From NCBI GenBank assembly GCA_045540015.1, contig JAZQGP010000013.1, positions 186,001 to 250,000 on the forward strand: a stretch of 64,000 nucleotides of DNA, in the 5' to 3' direction. A program made the translations under genes and the position numbers. Below, in pieces: positions 34,437-41,339 of the stretch. Origin of the DNA: UMGS1387 sp045540015. Its GTDB lineage: Bacteria; Bacillota; Clostridia; Oscillospirales; CAG-382. Numbering within the stretch: position 1 is the stretch's first letter; the number at the start of each line of letters is the position of its first letter. The notes under the pieces were generated by a model. The model searched no databases. It saw only the letters and a program-made list of their open reading frames with translations, and was not told the origin of the DNA.

Positions 34437-35642
34437 ATGAAAAAAACATTTGCGCTTGTTCTCTGTGCACTTATGCTTTTCAGCCTTACGGCATGTAAAA
34501 TAACTACGAGCAATAATGAAAATGTGACAGACCCGCCCAAAGATGTAACCGAAGCACCCGAAAATAGTGAAAGCACAAAACCCGAGCCCGACGAAAAGGC
34601 AGAAGAAAAGGTTACATACATTGCAGAATACGAAGATGTTCTCACAGAGTCCTATGAATTTATAGTAAATATCGAGAAGAAGGTAGGCCCCGATGATGGT
34701 TTTTACGGAATCTGGAATGCAGCACTTGCTCTCGGTGATAAGGCACTTGAAGAAATAGGATACGTTTTCAAGGATATCAATGGCGATGGCATCTATGAAC
34801 TTATGATAGGCTCGTTTGATAAGATGGAGGGTGCATATACAAACAATGAAATTTATGCGCTCTATACATTAAGCGATGAAAGCCCGAAGCTTCTTCTTGA
34901 TGGCTGGAGCAGAAGTATGTATTCACTCAAGGAAGACGGAAGCTTCTTCTATCAGGGCTCGGAAGGCGCGGCATACAGCATTTTCGGAACATACTATATG
35001 GACGAAAATAACGAAATCGTGTGCAAGGATTATTACTTTACCTCACCCGATGTAATCGACCCCTCGGTTATCGGAATATATCATAACGAAACAGGTATCT
35101 TTTACGAAGATATGTCGGAAAAACTTGATATAACTCTTGATGATTTTTGGCTTCTTGAAGAAGATGCGGCAGAGGGAACAGTAAAGCTTTCTGCAACACC
35201 TTTTTCTGAACTTGATGAAGAGCTTGTTGCAAAAGCCCTCAAAGTAAAACCCGCCCCCGATGCATCACTTATCGTGGGTAAATGGGTTATGGTCAGCGGT
35301 GAAACCGACGGATATGAATACTCCGCAGAGGAAGAAGGAATCACAAGCGAAATTCTTATTACAGAATCCCCCGACGGCACACTTAAGGCAGAGTATTCCA
35401 GAAAGTATGAATACGGTGAACCAAGATTTTTAGAAGCCGACCTTGTGCTTCGCGATGAGCCTCTTTATATTGGTTGCGGAAACGATGAATGGAGTATGCA
35501 GCTCAATGTTAACAGCGGTAACTTTGATGAGCAGGATGAATTTTATGTTGCACTTATTGAAGAAGATAAACTCCTTCTGCGCAACATATTCCCATTTGAC
35601 GGTTCGCTCGGTGTAAGCCACCAGACATTTGAACGAGAATAA
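34437..35642 (+). CDS. Lipoprotein with a calcium-loop-like motif
   Basis: 401 residues. Signal MKKTFALVLCALMLFSLTAC gives lipobox LTAC. A Pro/Glu-rich linker follows, then a domain with DINGDGIYELMIG, an Asp-rich loop common in clostridial lipoproteins and resembling an EF-hand or FG-GAP calcium loop. The C-terminal part (GKWVMVSGETDGYEYSAEE onward) is a lipocalin-like barrel. TAAGGAGGAAAATGTT gives a strong ribosome binding site. It begins 18 bases after the DUF3298 lipoprotein and leads into the HerA-like ATPase, so the three are one transcript. Confidence 0.72.
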   Translation: MKKTFALVLCALMLFSLTACKITTSNNENVTDPPKDVTEAPENSESTKPEPDEKAEEKVTYIAEYEDVLTESYEFIVNIEKKVGPDDGFYGIWNAALALGDKALEEIGYVFKDINGDGIYELMIGSFDKMEGAYTNNEIYALYTLSDESPKLLLDGWSRSMYSLKEDGSFFYQGSEGAAYSIFGTYYMDENNEIVCKDYYFTSPDVIDPSVIGIYHNETGIFYEDMSEKLDITLDDFWLLEEDAAEGTVKLSATPFSELDEELVAKALKVKPAPDASLIVGKWVMVSGETDGYEYSAEEEGITSEILITESPDGTLKAEYSRKYEYGEPRFLEADLVLRDEPLYIGCGNDEWSMQLNVNSGNFDEQDEFYVALIEEDKLLLRNIFPFDGSLGVSHQTFERE

Positions 35643-35668
35643 ACACAAGCATTGACAGGAGATAAATA

Positions 35669-37150
35669 ATGTATCAGAAAGACATACATAAAATATGGCT
35701 CGGAACGGGCGAAAAAAGAGTATACCTTGAGCCTTCAATGGCAAACCGCCACGGACTTATCGCAGGTGCTACGGGTACAGGTAAAACAGTAACCTTAAAG
35801 GTGCTTGCAGAAAGCTTTTGCGACATGGGTGTTCCCGTCTTTGTTGCCGATATCAAAGGCGACCTTTCAGGGATGTGTAAGGAAGGCTGTGAAAACAAGC
35901 ACATCCGCAGAAGTATTGATACCATGGGTATCGAGGGCTTTGAGTATAAATCGTATCCCGTTCAGTTCTGGGATGTTTACGGCAAAAAGGGTCTTCCCGT
36001 AAGAACTACAATATCCGAAATGGGTCCCGAACTTCTTGCCCGTCTTCTCGGACTTAATGACACACAGAGCGGTGTACTTCGCATTGTGTTCAGGGTTGCA
36101 GATGATAAACAACTTCTTCTTGTTGACCTTAAGGACTTAAAGGCAATGCTTCAGTACGTAGGGGACAATGCAAGTGATTTCAAGCTTGAATACGGCAATG
36201 TTACATCCCAGTCAATCGGTGCAATTCAGCGTTCGCTTCTTACCCTCGAGGATGAAGGCGGAGAGCTTTTCTTCGGTGAGCCTTCTCTTGACCTTTCCGA
36301 CTGGAAGAAGTTTTCAATGGAAGATGGCAGAGGTATGATGAATATTCTCGAATGTTCCGAGCTTTTCCAGCATCCGCTTCTTTACGGAACATTCCTTTTG
36401 TGGATGCTTTCCGAAATATATGACATGCTTCCCGAAGCAGGGGATTTGGTAAAGCCCAAATTTGCATTCTTCTTTGATGAAGCGCATCTTCTCTTTGATG
36501 ATGCACCAAAGGCTCTTGTCGACAAGGTTGAACAGGTTGTAAGACTTATCCGTTCAAAGGGTGTAAGCGTATGGTTTATTACGCAGAATCCCATGGATGT
36601 TCCCGATAGCGTACTCGGACAGATAGGTAACAGAGTTCAGCATGCACTCCGTGCTTATACTCCCGCCGATCAGAAGGCGCTCAATGCTGCAGCAAGATCC
36701 TTCAGAATAAATCCGGGCATTAGAACGGCAGAGGCTATTCAGGAACTCGGAACGGGCGAAGCACTTGTTTCGGTGCTTGATGAAAATGGTGTTCCCTCAA
36801 TGGTTGAGAGGGTAAATATTCTTCCACCGAGAAGCAGTATGTCGGCAGTCGATGATGCCACACTTCAGGCTGTTATAAATTCAAGTAACTATAAGAGTAA
36901 ATACGCTGTCGAGCAGGATAACGAGTCGGCATATGAGCTTCTCACAAAGTTGGGTGAAGAAGAAGCGGAACAGGCGGCTAAGGAACAAGAAGAAAAGGCA
37001 AAAGCCAAAACAGCAGCTTCTTCCAAAAAATCCTCCGGCAGAAAAAAGCAAAATGCTCTTGAAAAGGCTGTGAACAGCTCGGCAAACACCATCGGCAGAG
37101 AAATCGGCAAAAAGGTTGTCAGGGGTATTTTCGGAAGCTTTTTTAAGTAA
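35669..37150 (+). CDS. HerA-like ATPase (DUF853 type)
   Basis: 493 residues. Walker A GATGTGKT at 33-40, VPVFVADIKGDLSGMC after it, and Walker B KFAFFFDEAHLLF near 262. An arginine-containing VWFITQNPMDVP block follows. This is the HerA/FtsK-like fold of the DUF853 family, hexameric ATPases found in most bacteria; their role is poorly known and has been linked to DNA or protein handling. The C-terminal 80 residues are charged helix and end KKVVRGIFGSFFK, which might touch the membrane. ACAGGAG is the ribosome binding site. No NurA-like nuclease lies next to it. Confidence 0.85.
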   Translation: MYQKDIHKIWLGTGEKRVYLEPSMANRHGLIAGATGTGKTVTLKVLAESFCDMGVPVFVADIKGDLSGMCKEGCENKHIRRSIDTMGIEGFEYKSYPVQFWDVYGKKGLPVRTTISEMGPELLARLLGLNDTQSGVLRIVFRVADDKQLLLVDLKDLKAMLQYVGDNASDFKLEYGNVTSQSIGAIQRSLLTLEDEGGELFFGEPSLDLSDWKKFSMEDGRGMMNILECSELFQHPLLYGTFLLWMLSEIYDMLPEAGDLVKPKFAFFFDEAHLLFDDAPKALVDKVEQVVRLIRSKGVSVWFITQNPMDVPDSVLGQIGNRVQHALRAYTPADQKALNAAARSFRINPGIRTAEAIQELGTGEALVSVLDENGVPSMVERVNILPPRSSMSAVDDATLQAVINSSNYKSKYAVEQDNESAYELLTKLGEEEAEQAAKEQEEKAKAKTAASSKKSSGRKKQNALEKAVNSSANTIGREIGKKVVRGIFGSFFK

Positions 37151-37203
37151 ACAGATAAAGACGGCAGACAGACTGCATTACTACAAACCCAGGCAAAAAG
37201 AAT

Positions 37204-37821
37204 ATGTGTGTTTTTTTCAATGAGCAGATGGAAAAGGACAGATATAAAAATTTTCGTGAAATATTCCACGAAAGAGTAAATGATCAAAAGATAAGGAAAA
37301 ATGCTGTTTATACCATCGAGGTGGTCCAGACATTTTCAGAGAACAGTGTTCCGGAAGAAAAATTAGAAGCGTGGATAGAGGCTAATGCAAAATGGCTCTG
37401 CGAAACATTTGGAGAAAGCAACATTATTGACTGCCAAGGGCATCGCGACCAAAAAGTTTTTCATCTTCACACATTGATAATTCCTCTTGATGATGGCAAA
37501 CTTAACGCTCACAAGTATCTCGGGGGAAGTCGTCACAGAATGATGGAGTTACAAGATTCATATAGTGAATCAATGAAACAATTCGGACTTTCAAGCGGAA
37601 TAAGTCGTGAACAAACTCAAGCTCGACACGAATCGACGAAAAAATGGCTGAACAGACAAGCCGAAAAAGAAAACCGCTTAAAAGCATACGAGGAAAAATA
37701 CGGTACGGAAAAAGATTGGTGCTTTGACGAGATGCTTGAATTCAGGAGATTAATAAGAAAAGAAGAAAAAGAAACGGTAAGTCCTCCGCTTGATGAAAAA
37801 GATGAAGAAATAGAAAAGTAA
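37204..37821 (+). pseudogene. MobV relaxase relic lacking its N-terminus
   Basis: 205 residues are open from ATG 37204. The protein aligns with the MobV gene at 12563 from NEQM onward: QKIRKNAVYTIEVV, IDCQGHRDQKVFHLHTLIIP (the motif III histidines), LNAHKYLGGSRHRMMELQ and AEKENRLKAYEEKYGTE. The first 45-50 residues, with the DNA-binding start of the family, are absent, and the open frame starts exactly at the homology break without a good ribosome binding site. So it is probably a dead remnant. The two copies are clearly diverged, which argues against a recent duplication. Confidence 0.7.
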
Positions 37822-37847
37822 AAAGGCTGCTCGAATGAGCGGCCTTT
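37822..37847 (+). terminator. Hairpin after the MobV relic
   Basis: AAAGGCTGCTC (37822-37832) and GAGCGGCCTTT (37837-37847) pair with one G-T. Confidence 0.6.
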
Positions 37848-37962
37848 GCCAATGTGCGAAACTAATTAAGGAGGGTCATAGCAGACAAAACAATAAACAC
37901 TGCAGATGCGTTTCTCACAAATCGCGGTTTAGGAGGACCCTCGGTAACTTTCCAATTTACAC

Positions 37963-37991
37963 TTGCATTTCCTTTCTCTCTATGTTATAAT
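37963..37991 (+). promoter_or_regulatory. Promoter ahead of a gene-free transcript
   Basis: -35 TTGCAT (37963-37968), 17-base spacer, -10 TATAAT (37986-37991). Confidence 0.6.
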
Positions 37992-37997
37992 ACTCCC

Positions 37998-38130
37998 ACA
38001 AGGTCACTATATTTAAGGTCAAACTCGTTTTCTCTGTCAGGGGCAAAAATCTTTTCCCTCGCTCCCGCTCGGAGAAGAAGAAAAATATAGTAAAAAAATT
38101 AGACCTTGTTCGTTTCGAACAAGGTCTTTT
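37998..38130 (+). ncRNA. Candidate small RNA, about 130 nt
   Basis: The promoter at 37963-37991 and the perfect terminator at 38101-38130 frame a stretch with no ORF. It contains the repeated AAGGTCA (AAGGTCACTATATTTAAGGTCA) and a GCTCCCGCTCGGAG hairpin near 38061. It could be a counter-transcript or copy-control RNA of the decayed mobile element. Evidence is layout only. Confidence 0.4.
38101..38130 (+). terminator. Strong rho-independent terminator
   Basis: AGACCTTGTTCG (38101-38112) pairs perfectly with CGAACAAGGTCT (38116-38127) around TTT, followed by T residues. Nearly the same stem occurs at 61876-61901. Confidence 0.85.
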
Positions 38131-38157
38131 CTTTTCCCATTCGACCTTGTTTCCCTT

Positions 38158-38412
38158 CTCTTTCTCTCTCCTTTCTCTTCCAAAAAGAAGAAGTAGAAGA
38201 AGGAGAAAATGGCTTTATTCCTTGATTTTTCCCTCTTTTTTCTTAAAACTTCTTTTTCCTTTTTCCTTTCCTTTTTGAAAAGAAGAAGGAGAGAAGAAGA
38301 ACTTCTTTTTTCTCATTTCTTTTCTCCTTTTTTGAAGAAGAAAAAGAAGGGAAAGGGAGAAGGAAGAGAGAAAATGTTTTTGCCTTTTTTTGAAAAAAAG
38401 AGGAAAAAGAAA
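38158..38412. repeat. Alternating pyrimidine and purine tracts (about four hairpins in a row)
   Basis: Blocks of 15-60 bases that are almost all C/T are followed by blocks almost all A/G, about four times. Neighbouring blocks can fold on each other; the last contains CCTTTTTTT-G-AAAAAAAG. One reading frame (38209-38496) crosses it but gives only Phe/Leu/Lys/Arg low complexity, so I do not call a gene. Confidence 0.6.
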
Positions 38413-38562
38413 ATTTGCAACGACACCAAAACCCTCGAAAAAGCCTTATTTTACAGGGTTTTCGGTGATGTGAAAGGTGTTTTGACAACACTTTGACAAC
38501 GCTCCTATTTTGAACAGAAGCAATTAAAATGCTCTGCTGAAAAGAAAATGATTTAGGACTTG

Positions 38563-38602
38563 AACCCACAGCAGATTTGTATTTGTTGTGGGTTTCCTTT
38601 TT
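38563..38602 (+). terminator. Terminator-like hairpin next to a tRNA-like T-arm
   Basis: AACCCACA (38563-38570) pairs with TGTGGGTT (38587-38594), followed by TCCTTTTTG. The overlapping AGGACTTGAACCC (38555-38567) reads on the other strand as GGGTTCAAGTCCT, a tRNA T-loop-like sequence. No complete tRNA can be folded. Confidence 0.4.
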
Positions 38603-38642
38603 GTATAAAAACAGAGTTCCCACGACCGAAAGGATATTTATA

Positions 38643-39284
38643 ATGAATGGTTTGATTGATAGTAAAATCTTCAATATATTTTTGTGTATAACAATAATAG
38701 GAGAGTTCCTGTTACCCTTTATACTGAAACACTTTTATAAAAAATATAATAGCAAAACAATGGTTATGAGCGTTTTGGGGTGTCCTGAAAGTCCAGTAAG
38801 AAATGTTTATAACACTTGGCTTGTTTGGTTGGGTATCTTTTTGTTAATAACTTCATTTTTATTTTTTGAGGAAATATATGCTATATCAAGTGTTTTAGCA
38901 ATATTGACTTTTATCTCGATTGCTACCTTTGCTGTGGGGGCAGGGGTGTTGTCTGGCTTATTCAGCGTAAATGAATCGAAAAGCACTGTTAATATTGCTT
39001 CAAAAATACACGGTATTGGTTCAGCAATAGGATTTATGACATTGTTATTTTTTCCTCTGCTTCAAAGCGTAGTTGCTTTTATAAACTCCAGTATAATAGA
39101 GGGAATCATTTATTTCATATCATTTGTTATTGCTGTTTTGTTTTTTGTGTTTTTTGTTTTGGGAGATAAAGATAAGTTCAAAGAAACTATATTTACTTAC
39201 GAGGGACTTTGGGAAAGATTAAGCCTGTTTTTTATGTATGTGCCGTTTATATATCGTGCTATAAACATTCTTGTTATTAATTAG
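38643..39284 (+). CDS. DUF998-like multi-pass membrane protein
   Basis: About 213 residues from ATG 38643; AAAGGA lies upstream, while ATG 38577 falls inside the terminator hairpin. Six or so membrane helices are seen, beginning NIFLCITIIGEFLLPFIL. The pattern SVLGCPESPVRNVYNTW between helices, then ASKIHGIGSAIGFM, matches DUF998-type proteins, whose function is unknown. It sits alone between mobile-element debris and the minus-strand glycan cluster, and its lower GC content fits recent arrival. A terminator follows directly. Confidence 0.7.
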   Translation: MNGLIDSKIFNIFLCITIIGEFLLPFILKHFYKKYNSKTMVMSVLGCPESPVRNVYNTWLVWLGIFLLITSFLFFEEIYAISSVLAILTFISIATFAVGAGVLSGLFSVNESKSTVNIASKIHGIGSAIGFMTLLFFPLLQSVVAFINSSIIEGIIYFISFVIAVLFFVFFVLGDKDKFKETIFTYEGLWERLSLFFMYVPFIYRAINILVIN

Positions 39285-39287
39285 TAA

Positions 39288-39319
39288 AAATGCCCTGCTT
39301 TTATGGCAGAGCATTTTTT
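39288..39319 (+). terminator. Rho-independent terminator
   Basis: AAATGC.CCTGC and GCAG.GCATTT pair around TTTTATG, followed by T residues. Confidence 0.75.
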
Positions 39320-39333
39320 ATCGGTATCAAGGT

Positions 39334-39507
39334 TTAGTCTTTTATCTTCGCAATCAGTTTAACCAGATATGTAATGTTTTCGAGTACATAATCTTCCTGC
39401 CCTACGTGTTCAACTCTTTTCAGTTCCTTTGTCAGTTCCGCTAGATACTGGCAGAGGAATTTTAGAATACGACTATTAGGATGAATGGTTATGTCTCCAC
39501 ACATCAT
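39334..39507 (-). pseudogene. Small protein remnant
   Basis: 57 residues can be read from ATG 39507, and the frame stays open for 11 more codons upstream until the TAA of the solute-binding gene. There is no ribosome binding site. Content: CGDITIHPNSRILKFLCQYL, then a helical acidic-basic stretch ending YLVKLIAKIKD. It looks like the tail of a mobile-element accessory protein whose front was removed. Family not recognised. Confidence 0.35.
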
Positions 39508-39540
39508 GCGTTTGATTATGTACTTCTGTTTGGTTATGAG

Positions 39541-40962
39541 TTATTGTTCGATTCCTGCATAACCTTTGTTGAATTCCTTGAGTCTTACAAGCTGAGCTCC
39601 TTCGGCAGCAGCATAATATGAAGTAAAATCAGGAGACCCCATGTTTGCAAGTTCTTTGCCTATGTATCCGAGAGGTCCGCCTGTTGCATAGCCAACATCG
39701 TAAACAACGTGGTCCTTAATAAGGTCAAGCATAGCTTCGGAATCATTGTCGCGTGTGAACTTTGTCTTGAGAGACTGGTCGTAGAATACCGGAACAACAT
39801 CACGTGAGCCTATTGCACAAAGGGCTTCGATGATAGCACCTGTTCTTGATTTGTCTTCAACTGTTACGGGTATAACAAGAAGATGCGCAACTCCGTTTAC
39901 AATGGATGCATAATCATCTTCGTAATTATACTTGGGGTGAGGAAGAATTCCGAAATCATTTTCCATGTTTCTCATCCATCTTGCGTTTCCCATTGAGCCG
40001 TCAGAAAACATTGCTCTGCCGCTGTTAAATATATCGGGACCTGTATAGGTTGAGAAATTGTTTGTCAGGTAACATGCATCTGTTGCGAGAAGGTCAAAAT
40101 ATGAATTGTAGATGTCAACGGTCTTTATGGTGTTGAGCGAAAGCTCAAGAACACCTTCCTCATTCTTTGAGTAAATTCTCTGACCACCGGTGTAGATGCA
40201 GTTTATGGGCATGTTCCATTGACCTGACGTAAGACCGAAACGGTCGTTTTCGGGTGTCATAATGCCGTCACCGTCAAGGTCCTTTGCACCCTGCTTTACA
40301 AGCTCTTCGAATTCATCAAATGTCCATTCGCCAATTTCTACAAGCTTGTAGGGATATTCAAGACCAAGCTCGTCAAAAATGTTCTTGTTGAAAAACAGAC
40401 ACATCGCACTCTGAATCCTGTGCATGGAAATATCACCGTCAAGAACATAAAGCTTGCCGTTGAGTGTACAGTTTTCCACTATATCTTTTGACCACCAGGG
40501 CTTTTCGAGATGTATTGTGTCAATTTCGTGTGCGTTTAGTACAGCACCCTTTGTTGCGTACTGGAACGCAGTACCTGTATGGGAGAAAATCGCGTCATAA
40601 GCATCGTCACCCGCAAGAATGGGATTGAGAGCATCGGTCTCGGCATTGGAATCTGAAGATTCTGTTGCAGTAATTTTGATGTTGAACATTTCTTCAATGA
40701 GCTTGTTTCTTTTGTATACAGCACTTTCAATGGGGTCGGCACTGTCTTCCTCAACATACTGGTCTGCTGTTTTGCCGGGACGTATAAGAATACGGAAGTT
40801 ATATCCGTCGTAGTTTTCCACCCATAAATCTGAAGTGTAGTCGCTGATTTCGTATTCGCCGGAACCTGTATCTTTGCCGGAGGCTGTGTCATCTTTTTTG
40901 CAGGAAACACAGAACAGCATAACAGCTGCAAGCAGAATCGCAAGAATCTTGATTGTTTTCAT
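39541..40962 (-). CDS. Solute-binding lipoprotein of an ABC sugar transporter
   Basis: 473 residues. Signal MKTIKILAILLAAVMLFCVSC gives lipobox FCVSC, so it is held on the outer face of the membrane. The body has the two-lobe family 1 binding-protein pattern: NKLIEEMFNIKI, YDAIFSHTG, KPWWSKDIVENCTLNGKLYVL, FFNKNIFDELGLEYPYKL, DGDGIMTPENDRFG and ALCAIGSR near the end. It binds a sugar or oligosaccharide and hands it to a permease, but no permease or ATPase gene is in the window. GAAAGGAAATCACTT is the ribosome binding site. Context (GH38 and GH99-like genes) suggests a glycan fragment as ligand. Confidence 0.85.
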   Translation of the reverse strand: MKTIKILAILLAAVMLFCVSCKKDDTASGKDTGSGEYEISDYTSDLWVENYDGYNFRILIRPGKTADQYVEEDSADPIESAVYKRNKLIEEMFNIKITATESSDSNAETDALNPILAGDDAYDAIFSHTGTAFQYATKGAVLNAHEIDTIHLEKPWWSKDIVENCTLNGKLYVLDGDISMHRIQSAMCLFFNKNIFDELGLEYPYKLVEIGEWTFDEFEELVKQGAKDLDGDGIMTPENDRFGLTSGQWNMPINCIYTGGQRIYSKNEEGVLELSLNTIKTVDIYNSYFDLLATDACYLTNNFSTYTGPDIFNSGRAMFSDGSMGNARWMRNMENDFGILPHPKYNYEDDYASIVNGVAHLLVIPVTVEDKSRTGAIIEALCAIGSRDVVPVFYDQSLKTKFTRDNDSEAMLDLIKDHVVYDVGYATGGPLGYIGKELANMGSPDFTSYYAAAEGAQLVRLKEFNKGYAGIEQ

Positions 40963-41106
40963 AAGTGATTTCCTTTCACTGTATAGATTTCACATTGGAT
41001 TGTTAACGTCACAATAACATGAGTGGCAAAAATCAATATTGTTATTGAAGCATATCCTGATTGCTTAAATGGCACAAACACCGCATTGATTTTCGTCATA
41101 CAAAAA

Positions 41107-41144
41107 AGGTGCGGTGCAAAAAAGGAGACAAAAACACCGCACCT
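41107..41144 (-). terminator. Rho-independent terminator of the secreted-protein transcript
   Basis: AGGTGCGGTG (41107-41116) and CACCGCACCT (41135-41144) form a perfect 10-bp stem. On the minus strand it ends in TTTTTT. Confidence 0.9.
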
Positions 41145-41198
41145 GGAATCGATTGGAATTAAAGCAAATGTCTCAGCTGTTATCCATGATTCTGTAAA

Positions 41199-41324
41199 TT
41201 ATTCATTTGTATTGTTCTCATCAAGCCAAAGATCGCCTACATCAACAAACGTATCAGATCCGATCATGATATCTTCGCACGATGAAAGCCCTATGTTAAC
41301 CTTCGGAGTAGTATACTTCTTCAT
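41199..41324 (-). CDS. 41-residue peptide gene
   Basis: The minus strand has AGGGAG 8 bases before ATG 41324, and the frame gives MKKYTTPKVNIGLSSCED, then IMIGSDTFVDVGDLWLDENN and a TAA at 41199. It starts 15 bases after the large secreted protein ends and stops before that transcript's terminator, so both share one mRNA. Short peptides opening with MKKY..P and an ED..I block about residue 17-20 are, from memory, common in gut Clostridia and of unknown role. No signal peptide or leader motif is clear. Confidence 0.6.
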   Translation of the reverse strand: MKKYTTPKVNIGLSSCEDIMIGSDTFVDVGDLWLDENNTNE

Positions 41325-41339
41325 TACACTCACTCCCTG

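Noticed and set aside
37868..37960. Riboswitch candidate with two AGGAGG sites
   Set aside because: A GAGGGTC/GACCCTC pairing is possible, but no known aptamer core and no gene follows.
38209..38496. 95-codon frame
   Set aside because: Product is Phe/Leu/Lys/Arg low complexity created by the alternating pyrimidine and purine tract.
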